From positions 248,001 through 312,000 of the forward strand of contig NZ_CP050308.1 of assembly GCF_014189535.1 (NCBI RefSeq): 64,000 nt of DNA, written 5' to 3'. A model generated the notes under the pieces. The model did no database searches. It was not told the origin of the DNA and worked only from the letters and a program-made list of their open reading frames with translations. The translations under genes were made by a program, and so were the position numbers. Source of the DNA: Rhizobium lusitanum (GTDB taxonomy: Bacteria > Pseudomonadota > Alphaproteobacteria > Rhizobiales > Rhizobiaceae). Shown piece by piece: positions 35,208 through 46,168 of this stretch. Position 1 is the first letter of the stretch. Each line of letters opens with the position of its first letter.

Positions 35208-35768
35208 ATGAGTGAAGGCACTGACCTCAAGGAATTGAAGCGCCGCATGGACGGCGCCATTGCGGCATTCAAGAGCGACATCGCGTCGCTTCGCACCGGG
35301 CGCGCGTCCGCCAACATTCTCGACCCGGTGACGATTGACGCCTATGGCTCGCGCATGCCGCTGAATCAGGTGGCAAACATCACGGTTCCCGAACCGCGCA
35401 TGCTGTCGGTCTCGGTCTGGGACAAGTCGATGGTCGGCGCGGTCGAGCGTGGCATCCGCGAATCCAATCTCGGTCTCAATCCGATCATCGATGGGCAGAG
35501 CCTGCGAATTCCGCTGCCGGAGCTTAACGAGGAGCGTCGCCGCTCGCTGGTTAAGGTCGCCCATGAATATGCCGAGAAGGCAAAGGTGGCGATTCGCCAT
35601 GTTCGTCGCGACGGCATGGACGGTCTCAAAAAGGCCGAAAAGGACAGTGAGATCGGTCAGGACGAAAGCCGCTCCTTGTCCGAGCGTGTGCAGAAGATGA
35701 CGGATGAAACGATTTCGGATATCGACCGCTTGCTAGTCGACAAGGAAAAGGAAATCATGCAGGTTTGA
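35208..35768 (+). CDS. frr: Ribosome recycling factor
   Basis: A 186-residue RRF, which with EF-G splits the post-termination ribosome. It has the normal length, the [11 protein letters not shown] segment near residues 28-38 and the [22 protein letters not shown] region late in the three-helix bundle. GGGAG is upstream of the ATG. Confidence 0.98.
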   Translation: MSEGTDLKELKRRMDGAIAAFKSDIASLRTGRASANILDPVTIDAYGSRMPLNQVANITVPEPRMLSVSVWDKSMVGAVERGIRESNLGLNPIIDGQSLRIPLPELNEERRRSLVKVAHEYAEKAKVAIRHVRRDGMDGLKKAEKDSEIGQDESRSLSERVQKMTDETISDIDRLLVDKEKEIMQV

Positions 35769-35873
35769 TTTCAGTCTGGGGCATCGCGCTTTCGATCACG
35801 AGATATTGAAAGCGGCGAGGGTGCTCTAGATTAAGAGGCCAGAACCTTTCCTGCCGAACAAAACTGGACCCAT

Positions 35874-36620
35874 ATGTCACTTCCGACCTTCTCTGCCATA
35901 CCTGAACACGTTGCCATCATCATGGATGGCAACGGGCGATGGGCCAATGCACGCGGCCTGCCGCGAACCATGGGTCACCGTAAGGGCGTGGAGGCGGTGC
36001 GCGAAACCGTGCGGGCAGCCGGCGACATCGGTGTAAAATATCTGACCCTTTTTGCCTTCTCGTCGGAGAACTGGCGTCGACCGGAGACAGAGGTGAGCGA
36101 TCTCCTCGGTCTCCTGAAGGCATTTATTCGGCGAGACCTTGCCGAATTGCATCGCCAGAATGTCCGTATCCGCGTGATCGGCGACCGCAACAATCTGCGC
36201 GGCGACATCTTGCCATTGTTGATCGAGGCGGAGGAGACCACCAGGGACAACACTGCCCTCACGCTGGTCATCGCCTTCAACTACGGTTCGCGCGATGAAA
36301 TCGCCCGCGCCCTCGTCAGCCTTGCCAGGGACGTCGAGGCTGGGCGGCTGCGCCCGCAGGACATCAGCCCCGAACTGGTCGGAGCCCGCCTGGACACGGC
36401 CGGAATTCCCGATCCGGACCTTATCATCCGCACCAGCGGTGAAGAGCGGCTGTCGAACTTCCTGCTCTGGCAGGCCGCCTATTCGGAATTCATGTTCATG
36501 CCGGAATACTGGCCGGACTTTAGCCGCGACCTCTTTTTCTCCGCGCTGGAAAAATATGCCGCGCGCGATCGGCGTTTTGGCGGTCTTTCCGCCAAGCAGG
36601 CGGCGGCCGTGGGGTCTTGA
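35874..36620 (+). CDS. uppS: Isoprenyl transferase (undecaprenyl diphosphate synthase)
   Basis: A 248-residue cis-prenyltransferase that adds isopentenyl units to farnesyl diphosphate, giving the C55 carrier for peptidoglycan and LPS. The catalytic Asp18 lies in [10 protein letters not shown]; the [14 protein letters not shown] and the late [14 protein letters not shown] motifs are present. The stop overlaps the cdsA start by one base (TGATG). Confidence 0.97.
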   Translation: MSLPTFSAIPEHVAIIMDGNGRWANARGLPRTMGHRKGVEAVRETVRAAGDIGVKYLTLFAFSSENWRRPETEVSDLLGLLKAFIRRDLAELHRQNVRIRVIGDRNNLRGDILPLLIEAEETTRDNTALTLVIAFNYGSRDEIARALVSLARDVEAGRLRPQDISPELVGARLDTAGIPDPDLIIRTSGEERLSNFLLWQAAYSEFMFMPEYWPDFSRDLFFSALEKYAARDRRFGGLSAKQAAAVGS

Positions 36621-37453
36621 TGAGTCGCGAACTCAGGCTGCGCATTATTTCTGGCATCATTCTTGCCGCAATCGTTCTCGTTGCCACCTGGTACGGCGGT
36701 CTGAGCTTCCGTCTGCTGGCGGTGGCGATTGGCTTGCTCGTCTATTATGAATGGTCGACAATCTCGGATCTTCATGGCCAGGATCCGCAGGGCAACGCGC
36801 TTGCCTGGCTGGGGCTGGTGTTGATTTCCGGCGCAACGCTGATGGAAGAATCGGTTTATTCCGTCGAGGTGCTGTTCGCTTTTGTTGCGGTGACCGCGAT
36901 CATGGTCGCCATGCGCGGTAAAAGCTGGTGGCTGCCCGGCGGAATATTCTATGCCGGGTTGACCGCCATCGCCCTTGCGGAGATCCGCGACGATGACCTG
37001 CGCGGCTTCGTGCTGATGCTGTTCATCTTCGCCACAGTATGGGCGACGGATATTTTCGCCTATTTCGTCGGCCGTGCCATCGGCGGACCAAAGCTTGCGC
37101 CACGCATATCACCGGGCAAGACATGGTCGGGCGCCATCGGCGGCGCAATCGCCGCCGTGGTTGCCGGAACTGCCGTCGTCTGGAGTTATTTCTCTGCAGA
37201 TGGTTTATGGATTCCGGTGCTCGCGCTGGTGCTGTCGATTTGTAGCCAAACCGGCGATTTATTCGAGTCTTTCATGAAGCGCCGCTTCGGCGTCAAGGAC
37301 TCCAGCCACCTGATTCCCGGCCATGGCGGTGTCATGGATCGAGTCGATGGACTAATTTTTGCTTGTTTTGCGGCGTTCATGTTGGCTATCGTGATATCGC
37401 TGACAATGAGCGGCGAGACCATGTCATTGGGCAGTGTCCTGCTCGGTGTATGA
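36620..37453 (+). CDS. cdsA: Phosphatidate cytidylyltransferase
   Basis: A 277-residue polytopic membrane enzyme making CDP-diacylglycerol from CTP and phosphatidate. The family signature is visible near residue 215-240: SFMKRRFGVKDSSH, then PGHGGVMDRVD. About seven to eight hydrophobic helices are present. ATG 36620 is translationally coupled to the uppS stop. Confidence 0.96.
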   Translation: MSRELRLRIISGIILAAIVLVATWYGGLSFRLLAVAIGLLVYYEWSTISDLHGQDPQGNALAWLGLVLISGATLMEESVYSVEVLFAFVAVTAIMVAMRGKSWWLPGGIFYAGLTAIALAEIRDDDLRGFVLMLFIFATVWATDIFAYFVGRAIGGPKLAPRISPGKTWSGAIGGAIAAVVAGTAVVWSYFSADGLWIPVLALVLSICSQTGDLFESFMKRRFGVKDSSHLIPGHGGVMDRVDGLIFACFAAFMLAIVISLTMSGETMSLGSVLLGV

Positions 37454-37477
37454 AATCAACGCGAACAGGATCAATGC

Positions 37478-39151
37478 ATGGGTAGCGTGGCAGGCATCAT
37501 CGGCTTCTTGACGAACAACGTCATCACGTTTGTTTTCGTCCTGTCACTGCTCGTTTTCGTGCACGAGATGGGTCACTATCTCGTGGGGCGCTGGTCCGGC
37601 ATTCGCATCATGGCCTTTTCGATCGGCTTTGGCCCGGAGATCGCCGGTTTCACCGACCGTCACGGTACGCGCTGGAAACTGTCGCTCATTCCGCTCGGCG
37701 GCTATGTCCGTTTCTTCGGCGACGAGGATGCCTCGAGCAAGACTGACACGGATCAACTCGCGGCCATGACCGAGGAAGAGCGTGCCCAATCCTTTGCCGG
37801 CGCGAAACTCTGGAAGCGCGCCGCAACCGTCGCCGCCGGCCCGATCGCCAATTTCATTCTCGCTATCGTAATCTTTGCCGTGCTGTTCGGCGTCTATGGC
37901 CGCACGGTCGCGGATCCAGTTGTCGCCATGGTCACGCGCGGCGGCGCTGCCGCTGAAGCCGGGATCGAACCTGGCGACCGTCTCGTTGCCATCGATGGCA
38001 ACAAGATCACGACCTTTGACGAAGTGCAGCGCTATGTCGGCATGCGTCCCGGCCGCAATATCGTGCTGAGTGTCGAACGCGATGGCCAGAAGCGCGATTT
38101 CAACCTCATGCCGAAGCTCGCGGAAGATACGGATCAGTTCGGCAACAAGATGGAGATGGGCCGCATCGGCATTGCGCTTGTCGATCCGGTGGTGACGGCG
38201 GTTGAGCCGGGCCGGCCGGCCGCGCGGGCGGGCTTGCAGGCCGGCGACCGCCTGATTGCTATCGACGGCAACAATGTCGCGACCTATTACGATATCGCCC
38301 GCTATATCGGTGATCGCCCCGGCAAGAGCGTGGTCCTGACGGTCGAACGCAATGGCCAGACACGCGATTTTCCGATGGTGCCGGAAACCTTGGCCGAGAC
38401 TGATTCCTCCGGCAATAAGAAGGATGTCGGTAGTATCGGCATTTCGCCGGTCGATCCGCTCGTTGCCACCATTGCGCAAGACAGCCCGGCTGCCGGCGCG
38501 GGCGTCACGCTCGGAGATCGCATTATTTCTGTGGATGGACGGGCCATCGGCTCCATCGGCGAGGTGCAGCGTTATGTTGCCTCGCGTGCGGACAGGACTG
38601 TGGTATTGTCCGTCGAGCATGACGGCGTGAGGCGTGACGTCCATATTACGCCGAGGATGGCTGCAGAACCCGATGCCTTCGGCAACGAGACGGAGATCGG
38701 CAGCATAGGAATGAGCGACGGCCAGAAGCCTATCAAGCTGCGGTATCAGGCATACGGGCCGGTGCAGGCGCTAAGCGAAGGCGTGAAGCAGACCGGCAAC
38801 ATCATTTCCGGTACCGTCGAATATCTCGGCAATGTCATCGGCGGCTACATGAAGGCGGATCAGCTCGGTGGCCCGATTCGTGTGGCGCAACTTTCCGGCC
38901 AGATGGCGACGCTGGGCCTCTCCGCAGTGCTCCAATTCGCCGCCATACTTTCTGTTTCAATTGGTTTATTAAATTTGATGCCGGTCCCGGTACTTGATGG
39001 CGGGCACTTGATGTTCTATGCGATTGAAGCAGTAAGGGGAAAACCGCTAGGTGCTCGAGCGCAAGACATCGCTTTCCGGATTGGTTTCGCGATGGTTCTG
39101 TCACTCATGGTATTTGCGACATGGAACGACATCAGCTCCAGGATAGGCTGA
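37478..39151 (+). CDS. rseP: RIP metalloprotease RseP with three tandem PDZ repeats
   Basis: A 557-residue site-2-type intramembrane zinc protease. The zinc site HEMGH is at 29-33 and the third ligand region VLDGGH has Asp507. Site-2 proteases of this type cut membrane anti-sigma factors after a first cut. Between the helices lie three tandem PDZ-like repeats, each beginning with a DP(V/L)V motif at residues 146, 236 and 326, an exact 90-residue period, and each containing a GDR(L/I)(V/I) core and a following D-x-x-GN strand. E. coli RseP has two PDZ domains and many homologues have one; length is correspondingly about 180 residues more than the common rhizobial form. bamA follows. Confidence 0.96.
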   Translation: MGSVAGIIGFLTNNVITFVFVLSLLVFVHEMGHYLVGRWSGIRIMAFSIGFGPEIAGFTDRHGTRWKLSLIPLGGYVRFFGDEDASSKTDTDQLAAMTEEERAQSFAGAKLWKRAATVAAGPIANFILAIVIFAVLFGVYGRTVADPVVAMVTRGGAAAEAGIEPGDRLVAIDGNKITTFDEVQRYVGMRPGRNIVLSVERDGQKRDFNLMPKLAEDTDQFGNKMEMGRIGIALVDPVVTAVEPGRPAARAGLQAGDRLIAIDGNNVATYYDIARYIGDRPGKSVVLTVERNGQTRDFPMVPETLAETDSSGNKKDVGSIGISPVDPLVATIAQDSPAAGAGVTLGDRIISVDGRAIGSIGEVQRYVASRADRTVVLSVEHDGVRRDVHITPRMAAEPDAFGNETEIGSIGMSDGQKPIKLRYQAYGPVQALSEGVKQTGNIISGTVEYLGNVIGGYMKADQLGGPIRVAQLSGQMATLGLSAVLQFAAILSVSIGLLNLMPVPVLDGGHLMFYAIEAVRGKPLGARAQDIAFRIGFAMVLSLMVFATWNDISSRIG

Positions 39152-39188
39152 TGGGGAGCAAGAGGAAAATTACGATTTATTTACGATG

Positions 39189-39226
39189 TTTCAAAGCTGT
39201 AGTGGCGAATGAGCCACTCTTTGAAA
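39189..39226 (+). other. Two-part hairpin between rseP and bamA
   Basis: TTTCAAAG pairs with CTTTGAAA (8 bp) and inside it AGTGGC pairs with GCCACT (6 bp), with a 4-nt bulge on one side only and a 6-nt loop. No T-run follows. It is a candidate attenuator or mRNA stability element for the 197-nt rseP-bamA space. Confidence 0.6.
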
Positions 39227-39348
39227 TGAAGTAAATAGAAATTAACTTGCTCCCTTGCTTGTATGTCAAAAGCGGGTAAAACGACACACGTGGCCGGAAT
39301 CGGGTTCTTCCCGGGGCTGGGGACGACTGAAAAAAGGTAAGAAGTGAA

Positions 39349-41682
39349 ATGAAGGCTGGTTCAAGATTTTTGAACGCAGTGTCGGCGGTAGCGCTGTCTG
39401 CTGGTGTTGTTGCGTCGGGCGCTGGTGTTGTCACCTTTGCTTCTGCTTCGGTCGCAGAAGCCGCTGTTGTACAGCGGATCGATGTAAGGGGGGCTGAGCG
39501 CGTTGGTGTTGATGCTGTTCGCGACAATCTCACGATCAAGCCTGGCAAGAGTTTCTCGCCCGGTGATATCGATAGTTCGGTGAAGCAGCTCTATGCCACC
39601 GGATACTTCTCCGATGTGCATGTGAGCGTTTCCGGCGGCACGCTGGTCGTTTCCGTCAAGGAAAACCAGCTGATCAACGCTGTGGTTTTCAACGGCAACC
39701 GCAAGATCAAGGACGACAAGCTGCAGGGTATCGTACAGACCCATGCCGCTGGTCCCTATAGCGAAACCCAGGTGCAGGCCGACATCAAGACGATCAAGGA
39801 CGCCTACGCGGCGATCGGTCGTAATGAAATTCAGGTGACGACGCAGACCGTTCCGGTCGCGCAGGGTCGCATCAACGTTGCCTTCGTCATCAATGAAGGC
39901 GATCGTACCAAGATCGACAAGATTAATTTCTCGGGCAACCAGGCTTACAACAGTGGTCGTCTCGCTTCGGTGATCAGCACCAAGAAGACGAACTTCATGT
40001 CGTTCCTGACCCGCAAGGACGTCTACAGCGCCGATCGCCAGCAGGCGGATCAGGATACGCTGCGTCAGTTCTACTACAATCACGGTTATGCCGACTTCCG
40101 CATCGTCAGTGCCGATGCGACGATGAACGAGCAGAGCAACGAGTACACGTTGAACTTCAACGTCGATGAAGGCCCGCGCTATACCTACGGCGACATCAAT
40201 GTCGTTTCGACGGTTGACGGTGTCAATGCCGAGGACCTGAAGAGCTTGGTCATTACTCAGAAGGGTAATGTCTACAGCGCCAAGGATATCCAGACCTCCA
40301 TCGAGAACATTTCCAAGCGCGTCGCTTCCGCCGGCTATCCGTTTGCCCGCATCACGCCGCGCGGTAACCGTGACCTGAGCGGCCACACGGTCGGTATCGA
40401 ATATCTCGTCGACCAGGGCGAGCGCGCTTATGTCGAACGCATCGAGATCCGCGGCAACACCCGCACGCGCGACTACGTTATCCGTCGCGAATTCGACATC
40501 AACGAAGGCGATGCGTTCAATCAGGAAATGATTACCCGCGCCAAGCGTCGCCTCGACGCACTCGGCTACTTCACGAAGGTTGATATCAGCACGGCAGCGG
40601 GCAGCGCTCCGGACCGCGTGGTCGTTGTCGTCAACGTCGAAGATCAGCCGACCGGCTCGTTCGGTATCGGTGCTGGTTACGCCGTCGGCAATAATGGCGG
40701 TCTGCTGCTCGAAGCTTCGGTTGAAGAAAAGAACTTCCTCGGTCGCGGTCAGTATATCCGTATTGCTGCGGGCGCCGGCACTGAAGGCAATCGTACCTAC
40801 AACATCTCGTTCACCGAGCCTTATTTCCTCGGTTATCGTCTGGCTGCCGGTTTCGACATCTTCAAGAACCAGACGTCGAGCGACGACTACTATGATTACT
40901 CGGAAGAAGGCTTCTCGCTGCGCGTGACGGCTCCGATTACCGAGAACCTCGCGACGACGCTGCGCTACAACTACAAGCGCCTCACCTATGACGGTACGAA
41001 TGATTGGGAAGATCACCTCTCCGCTCCGTACCAGAATCTTGTCGAGAACGGTCCTTGGATTCAGTCTACGATTTCGCAGACTTTCACGTACAACACGCTG
41101 GATGACCAAAATCTGCCGCGTGAAGGTATCATCGCTAAGTTCACGCATGAATATGCGGGTCTGGGCGGCGACTCCGACTTCTACAAGCTGAGCGGCAAGG
41201 CGCGTTATTATAAGATGATCAGCGACGAGGCCGATATCATCGGCTCGTTGACGGTCGGTGCCGGCTATGTCATGCCGACGGACGGCAAGCTGAATGTCTT
41301 CGATCAGTTTACGCTCGGTGGCCGTGAAATCCGTGGCTTCGAGAATGCCGGTATCGGTCCGCGCACGTCGAATGGCGATCCGCTTGGTGGTACGACCTAC
41401 TTCACGGCTTCGGCTGAGGCAAGCATGCCGATGCCGGGTGTTCCGCAGGATGTCGGTCTACGCCTCGCAGCCTTTGCCGATGCGGGTACGCTCACCGGCA
41501 ACAAGGCTAGCCTATTCGGTGACGTCCTGAATGATAACAGCTCGATCCGTGCCTCGCTTGGTGCCGGCTTGATCTGGTCTTCGCCCTTCGGTGTCATCCG
41601 TGTCGACTATGCAGTGCCGGTTCTCAAGCAGGACTACGACAAGGTTGAGAATTTCCGGTTTGGCATTGCCAACCAGTTCTGA
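39349..41682 (+). CDS. bamA: Outer membrane protein assembly factor BamA
   Basis: A 777-residue protein with a signal peptide (cleavage near VAEAA at about residue 37), five POTRA domains (about 40-425) and a C-terminal 16-stranded barrel ending in the FGIANQF C-terminal signal with terminal Phe. It inserts beta-barrel proteins in the outer membrane. The barrel's Omp85 [16 protein letters not shown] and [16 protein letters not shown] regions are intact. It opens the lpxD-fabZ-lpxA-lpxI-lpxB group. Confidence 0.98.
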   Translation: MKAGSRFLNAVSAVALSAGVVASGAGVVTFASASVAEAAVVQRIDVRGAERVGVDAVRDNLTIKPGKSFSPGDIDSSVKQLYATGYFSDVHVSVSGGTLVVSVKENQLINAVVFNGNRKIKDDKLQGIVQTHAAGPYSETQVQADIKTIKDAYAAIGRNEIQVTTQTVPVAQGRINVAFVINEGDRTKIDKINFSGNQAYNSGRLASVISTKKTNFMSFLTRKDVYSADRQQADQDTLRQFYYNHGYADFRIVSADATMNEQSNEYTLNFNVDEGPRYTYGDINVVSTVDGVNAEDLKSLVITQKGNVYSAKDIQTSIENISKRVASAGYPFARITPRGNRDLSGHTVGIEYLVDQGERAYVERIEIRGNTRTRDYVIRREFDINEGDAFNQEMITRAKRRLDALGYFTKVDISTAAGSAPDRVVVVVNVEDQPTGSFGIGAGYAVGNNGGLLLEASVEEKNFLGRGQYIRIAAGAGTEGNRTYNISFTEPYFLGYRLAAGFDIFKNQTSSDDYYDYSEEGFSLRVTAPITENLATTLRYNYKRLTYDGTNDWEDHLSAPYQNLVENGPWIQSTISQTFTYNTLDDQNLPREGIIAKFTHEYAGLGGDSDFYKLSGKARYYKMISDEADIIGSLTVGAGYVMPTDGKLNVFDQFTLGGREIRGFENAGIGPRTSNGDPLGGTTYFTASAEASMPMPGVPQDVGLRLAAFADAGTLTGNKASLFGDVLNDNSSIRASLGAGLIWSSPFGVIRVDYAVPVLKQDYDKVENFRFGIANQF

Positions 41683-41732
41683 TATCGGCAGCCCAGAACT
41701 GCGGGCTTAACACCGTTCTGGAGCTGGTGCTT

Positions 41733-42800
41733 ATGGAACATATTGGTTTTTTCCCGCCCCATGATGGCGTCAGCTTAGGTATGCTGGCCGAGCATCTTGG
41801 GGCGGAACTTGCTGATGAGGCCTTTGCGGGCGTCATTATCAAGTCCGTCGCACCGGTCTATCGGGCCGGAGAAGGCGATGTTTGTTACCTTCTTTCCACG
41901 AAGAATCGAGCGGAACTGGAGACCTGCAAGGCTTCGGCGATCATTTGTTTGCCGACCCTGAGGTCTATCGTCCCGGAACACGTTCCGGTTCTTCTTTCCC
42001 AGAAGCCGCATACTGATTTTGCGCTTGCCGGTGCTTTGCTGCATCCGCAAGCCATGCGTCCGGTTGCGCTGACGTCGACGCCAAACCTGATTTCTTCGAT
42101 GGCTTTCGTCGATCCGACGGCCCGGCTTGAAGCCGAGGTCGGCGTCGAGCCAGGCGCGGTCGTCGGGCCGGGTGCCGAAATAGGCGAGGGAACCCGCATC
42201 GGAGCCGGCGCCATCATCGGCCCGGGCGTCAAGATCGGGCGCAATTGCACGATCGCCGGCGGTGCCAGTATTCTTTGTTCCTATCTCGGCAACGATGTCA
42301 TCATCCACAATGGCGCCCGTATCGGTCAGGATGGTTTTGGCTATGCGCCAAGCCCGCGCGGGATGATCAAGATCGTGCAAATTGGCCGCGTTATCATCCA
42401 GGACAATGTCGAGATCGGTGCCAACACGACGATCGACCGTGGCACAATGGATGATACGGTGATCGGCGAAGGCACCAAGATCGACAATCACGTGCAGATC
42501 GGACATAACGTCCGGATCGGCCGTCATTGCGCTATTGTCAGCCTGGTCGGCATAGCCGGCAGCGCGGTGATCGGCGATGGCGTGCAGATCGGCGGCCATA
42601 CGGGCATCAACGGTCATATCCATATCGGTGATGGCGTTCAGATCGGTGCTATGAGCGGCGTCATGAACAGTATCCCGGCGGGAGCGCGCTTTGCGGGTAT
42701 TCCGGCACGACCTTTGTGGGATTTCCTGAGAGAGGTGGCCGAGATTGCAAAGCGATCCGGAGCCAGAGAGAAGAAGGACGGGAGTGCGGAGCATGACTGA
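41733..42800 (+). CDS. lpxD: UDP-3-O-acylglucosamine N-acyltransferase
   Basis: A 355-residue trimeric acyltransferase of lipid A synthesis with an N-terminal uridine-binding domain and a long left-handed beta-helix of hexapeptide repeats. Catalytic His lies in the [11 protein letters not shown] stretch. ATG 41733 has GGAG 9 nt upstream; GTG 41727 would be too close to it. The stop overlaps the fabZ start by 8 nt. Confidence 0.96.
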   Translation: MEHIGFFPPHDGVSLGMLAEHLGAELADEAFAGVIIKSVAPVYRAGEGDVCYLLSTKNRAELETCKASAIICLPTLRSIVPEHVPVLLSQKPHTDFALAGALLHPQAMRPVALTSTPNLISSMAFVDPTARLEAEVGVEPGAVVGPGAEIGEGTRIGAGAIIGPGVKIGRNCTIAGGASILCSYLGNDVIIHNGARIGQDGFGYAPSPRGMIKIVQIGRVIIQDNVEIGANTTIDRGTMDDTVIGEGTKIDNHVQIGHNVRIGRHCAIVSLVGIAGSAVIGDGVQIGGHTGINGHIHIGDGVQIGAMSGVMNSIPAGARFAGIPARPLWDFLREVAEIAKRSGAREKKDGSAEHD

Positions 42801-43266
42801 AGACGCCAAAACGTCGCTGTCGTCGGCTGACATCATCGAGATTATGAAGCTTTTGCCGCATCGCTATCCTTTCCTGATGGTCGACAGGATCATTGAGATC
42901 GATAGCGATAATTCCGCTATCGGCATCAAGAACGTCACGGCAAATGAGCCGCAATTCACCGGGCACTTTCCAGGCGCGCCGATCATGCCGGGCGTTCTGC
43001 TGATTGAAGGCATGGCTCAGACGGCAGGCGCGATCTGCGCCCGCAAGGACGGCATCGGCGGCAATCTCGTCTACTTCATGACGATCGATAATGCCCGATT
43101 CCGCAAACCGGTCGTTCCGGGCGATCGTGTGGAGTTCCATGTCGTCAAGCAGAAGCAGCGTGGCACGATCTGGAAGTTCCACTGTGACGCCAAGGTAGAT
43201 GGTTCGGTGGTTGCCGAGGCCGATATTGGCGCGATGATTGTACGAAGGGACCCAGATCAGGCATGA
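42793..43266 (+). CDS. fabZ: 3-hydroxyacyl-ACP dehydratase FabZ
   Basis: A 157-residue hot-dog-fold dehydratase of fatty acid elongation; sited here because it competes with LpxA/LpxD for 3-hydroxyacyl-ACP. The active-site His is in [20 protein letters not shown], with the Glu 14 residues later. ATG 42793 lies inside the lpxD end; the stop overlaps lpxA (ATGA). Confidence 0.97.
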   Translation: MTEDAKTSLSSADIIEIMKLLPHRYPFLMVDRIIEIDSDNSAIGIKNVTANEPQFTGHFPGAPIMPGVLLIEGMAQTAGAICARKDGIGGNLVYFMTIDNARFRKPVVPGDRVEFHVVKQKQRGTIWKFHCDAKVDGSVVAEADIGAMIVRRDPDQA

Positions 43267-44078
43267 GCAGCATCGCAAAAAGCGCACGCATTCATAAGCT
43301 TGCGGTTATCGAGGACGGCGCGGTCATTGGCGAGAATGTTTTCGTCGGTCCGTTCTGCCATGTCGGTCCGAAGGTCGTGCTGCATGACGCTGTCGAGTTG
43401 TTGACGCATGTGGTCGTGACCGGTCGGACGACGATCGGCAAGGGTACGAAGATATTCGCCATGGCTGTCGTCGGCGGCGATCCGCAGAGTGTGCATCACG
43501 GCGGCGAAGAGACGACGCTGGATGTCGGCGAGAATTGCACGATCCGCGAAGGCGTGACAATCAATACCGGCACGGCCGATTACGGCGGCAAGACGATCGT
43601 CGGCAATAACAATCTGTTCCTCGCCAATTCGCATGTCGCCCATGATTGCCGCGTCGGCAACAATGTCATCATGTCGAACAACGTCATGCTGGCTGGGCAT
43701 GTCACCGTTGAAGACCGCGCCATTCTCGGCGGCGGCTGCGCGGTGCATCAGTTCACCCGCATCGGCCGTCAGGCCTTCGTCGGCGGCCTCTCGGCCGCAA
43801 GCTACGACGTCATTCCCTATGGCATGCTGAACGGCAATCCTGGTGTCCTGTCGGGCTTGAATATTGTCGGCATGAGCCGCGCCGGTATCGCGCGTTCGGA
43901 GATCCATCGGGTCCGCCGTGCCTATAAGAGCATTTTCGAAGGTGAAGGCTCGATCCGCGACAATGCGGCGGCGATCCGCGAGGAATATGCCGATTGCAAG
44001 GAAGCAATGGAGATCCTCGATTTCATCGCCGCCGATAGCGATCGCGCATTGTCGTCGCCCAATCGCGGTAAGGGCTAA
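43263..44078 (+). CDS. lpxA: UDP-N-acetylglucosamine acyltransferase
   Basis: A 271-residue first enzyme of lipid A synthesis, adding 3-hydroxyacyl from ACP to UDP-GlcNAc. It is a left-handed beta-helix of hexapeptides with the catalytic His region [13 protein letters not shown] and the [12 protein letters not shown] segment, then a C-terminal helical domain. Overlaps fabZ by 4 nt. Confidence 0.97.
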   Translation: MSSIAKSARIHKLAVIEDGAVIGENVFVGPFCHVGPKVVLHDAVELLTHVVVTGRTTIGKGTKIFAMAVVGGDPQSVHHGGEETTLDVGENCTIREGVTINTGTADYGGKTIVGNNNLFLANSHVAHDCRVGNNVIMSNNVMLAGHVTVEDRAILGGGCAVHQFTRIGRQAFVGGLSAASYDVIPYGMLNGNPGVLSGLNIVGMSRAGIARSEIHRVRRAYKSIFEGEGSIRDNAAAIREEYADCKEAMEILDFIAADSDRALSSPNRGKG

Positions 44079-44079
44079 G

Positions 44080-44961
44080 GTGGCCGCGAGCGGTCAGGAC
44101 AACAAGGGCAGGCTGGCGATCATCGCAGGTAGTGGTTTTTTGCCAGCCTATGTCGCCGAAGCCGCCCGCCAGGCCGGCGAAGATCCTGTTATTCTTGCAT
44201 TGACCAACGAGGCGGACCGCGATTGGTCCGCTTTCGATCACGCTACTCTTGGCGTCGGCAATTTTGCCGGTCTTGAAGCCGCGTTCCGCCGTTATGGCAT
44301 CGACCGGGTCGTCATGTCCGGCGCAGTCGCGCGCCGCCCAGCCTGGCGGGAGATCCATCCGACCTGGCGGGTGATCAAGGAATTGCCCTCGACCATTCGC
44401 ACGCTTCTTTCCGGCGGCGATAATGCCGTGTTGCAAATGGTCATTCGTTTGATTGAGGCGTGCGGTGTCCGCGTTATCGGCGCGCATGAGATTGCGCCCG
44501 ATCTGCTTGCAACCACCGGGCCACTTGGCAAGCATTCGCCATCCAAAGAGGATCTAAGAGATATCGCCCAGGGCGCGAAAGCTGCCGATGCATTGGGGCT
44601 GCTGGATGTTGGCCAGGGCGCGGTTAGCGTCGGCGGCCGCGTCGTGGCGCTGGAGGGCGCCGAAGGCACGGACCAGATGATCGAGCGCGTCGCTGGCCTG
44701 CGTGCGGAAGGGCGCATATCGACGCGTCGTCGCGGCGTGCTGGTCAAACTCTGCAAGCCGCAGCAGGATGTGCGCGCCGATTTGCCTTCGATCGGCGTCT
44801 CGACCGTGATGAACGCCAAGAAGGCCGGTCTTGCCGGTGTTGCCATCGAGGCGGGCAGGGCGCTGGTACTGGAGCGCGAGGCGGTTATTGCTGCTGCCGA
44901 TGAAGCAGGGCTTTTCGTGTGCGGTATCGACCGCGGCCTGAGCGCGGAGGGCTTCATGTGA
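44080..44961 (+). CDS. lpxI: UDP-2,3-diacylglucosamine diphosphatase LpxI
   Basis: A 293-residue enzyme of the DUF1009 family that hydrolyses UDP-2,3-diacylglucosamine to lipid X, replacing LpxH in alphaproteobacteria. It has the IIAGSGFLP start and the late VGAxAVVx-like core MNAKKAGLAGVAIEAGRALV. GTG 44080 directly follows the lpxA stop. Its stop overlaps the lpxB start. Confidence 0.95.
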   Translation: MAASGQDNKGRLAIIAGSGFLPAYVAEAARQAGEDPVILALTNEADRDWSAFDHATLGVGNFAGLEAAFRRYGIDRVVMSGAVARRPAWREIHPTWRVIKELPSTIRTLLSGGDNAVLQMVIRLIEACGVRVIGAHEIAPDLLATTGPLGKHSPSKEDLRDIAQGAKAADALGLLDVGQGAVSVGGRVVALEGAEGTDQMIERVAGLRAEGRISTRRRGVLVKLCKPQQDVRADLPSIGVSTVMNAKKAGLAGVAIEAGRALVLEREAVIAAADEAGLFVCGIDRGLSAEGFM

Positions 44962-46139
44962 GCAAGGGGCTGCTGAAACTCGCGGTGGTTGCCGGTGAAG
45001 TCTCGGGCGATCTGCTCGGCGGCGATCTTGTCGCTGCATTGAAGCGTCGTTATGACGGCCCGGTGGAATTGATCGGTGTCGGCGGCGAAGCGCTGGAGGC
45101 GCAGGGCCTGCGATCGCTGTTCGACTATTCCGAACTGTCGATCATGGGGTTTGCGCAGGTGATCAAGCAACTGCCGAAACTGCTTGCCCGCATCAGGCAG
45201 ACGGCGAATACCATCATCGCGGCCAGGCCGGATGTGCTTCTGATCATCGATAGCCCGGATTTCACCCATCGCGTCGCCAAGAAAGTAAGGGCGGCTTTGC
45301 CGGACCTGCCGATCATCAATTACGTCTGCCCCAGCGTCTGGGCGTGGAAGGAATATCGCGCGCAGAAAATGCTCGCCTATGTTGATCATGTCTTGGCCAT
45401 CCTACCGTTCGAACCGGCGGCGATGCAGCGGTTGGCGGGACCGGCAACGAGCTATGTCGGACATCGCCTGACGGTGGATGCGAGCCTCGTCGAGACCCGC
45501 CGCCAGCGTGCGCTCCGCGCCGTGAGCGCCCCTGATGGCGAAAAGACGATCCTGCTGCTTCCCGGCTCGCGCTCCACTGAGATTCGCCAGCTCTTGCCGA
45601 TTTTCGAGCAGGCAGTGATGGAGCTTAGCCGGCGAAATGATCGCGTTCGCTATCTGCTGCCGACCGTACCGCGACAGGAAGCATTGGTGCGCTCTCTTGT
45701 CGAAAACTGGAGCGTCAAGCCGGATATCTTCGTCGGACAGGAGGCTAAATGGAAGGCTTTTGTGGAAGCGGATGCTGCGGTTGCCGCCTCCGGCACCGTG
45801 ATCCTGGAGCTGGGTCTTGCCGGCGTTCCTGTTCTCTCGACCTATAAAACTGAGTGGCTTGCCCGGTTTGTGATGTCGCGTATAAAGGTCTGGACAGCCG
45901 CTTTGCCGAACCTGATTGCGGATTATGTCATCGTGCCCGAACTCCTCAACGACGTGCTACGGCCCGGCAAAGTGGCGCGTTATATGGAACGCCTGTCGAA
46001 CGATACCTTGGAGCGGGCGGCCATGCTGGAGGGTTACGATCTGGTTTGGCAGCGGATGCAGACGGAAGAGCCGCCCGGAGAAAAGGCGGCGGCGATCCTC
46101 CTTGATGTTTTAGCCAACAAAAAACCCGGCCATTTCTGA
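44958..46139 (+). CDS. lpxB: Lipid-A-disaccharide synthase
   Basis: A 393-residue GT19 glycosyltransferase joining lipid X to UDP-diacylglucosamine. Motifs VVAGEVSGDLLGGDL, the SPDFTHRVAKKV region, VWAWKEYR and LLLPGSRSTEI are family features. GTG 44958 overlaps the lpxI stop (GTGA). The stop codon lies within the loop of the terminator hairpin. Confidence 0.96.
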   Translation: MSKGLLKLAVVAGEVSGDLLGGDLVAALKRRYDGPVELIGVGGEALEAQGLRSLFDYSELSIMGFAQVIKQLPKLLARIRQTANTIIAARPDVLLIIDSPDFTHRVAKKVRAALPDLPIINYVCPSVWAWKEYRAQKMLAYVDHVLAILPFEPAAMQRLAGPATSYVGHRLTVDASLVETRRQRALRAVSAPDGEKTILLLPGSRSTEIRQLLPIFEQAVMELSRRNDRVRYLLPTVPRQEALVRSLVENWSVKPDIFVGQEAKWKAFVEADAAVAASGTVILELGLAGVPVLSTYKTEWLARFVMSRIKVWTAALPNLIADYVIVPELLNDVLRPGKVARYMERLSNDTLERAAMLEGYDLVWQRMQTEEPPGEKAAAILLDVLANKKPGHF

Positions 46140-46150
46140 CCGGGTTTTTT
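46119..46150. terminator. Bidirectional terminator between lpxB and gltA
   Basis: AAAAAACCCGG (46119-46129) and CCGGGTTTTTT (46140-46150) pair over 11 bp with a 10-nt loop. T-runs on both strands fit convergent lpxB and gltA. Confidence 0.9.
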
Positions 46151-46168
46151 GTTGTTTTGTCACTTGGC

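Noticed and set aside
39361..41148. A 595-codon open frame antisense to bamA
   Set aside because: Mirror of the BamA coding sequence; composition is that of a shadow frame.
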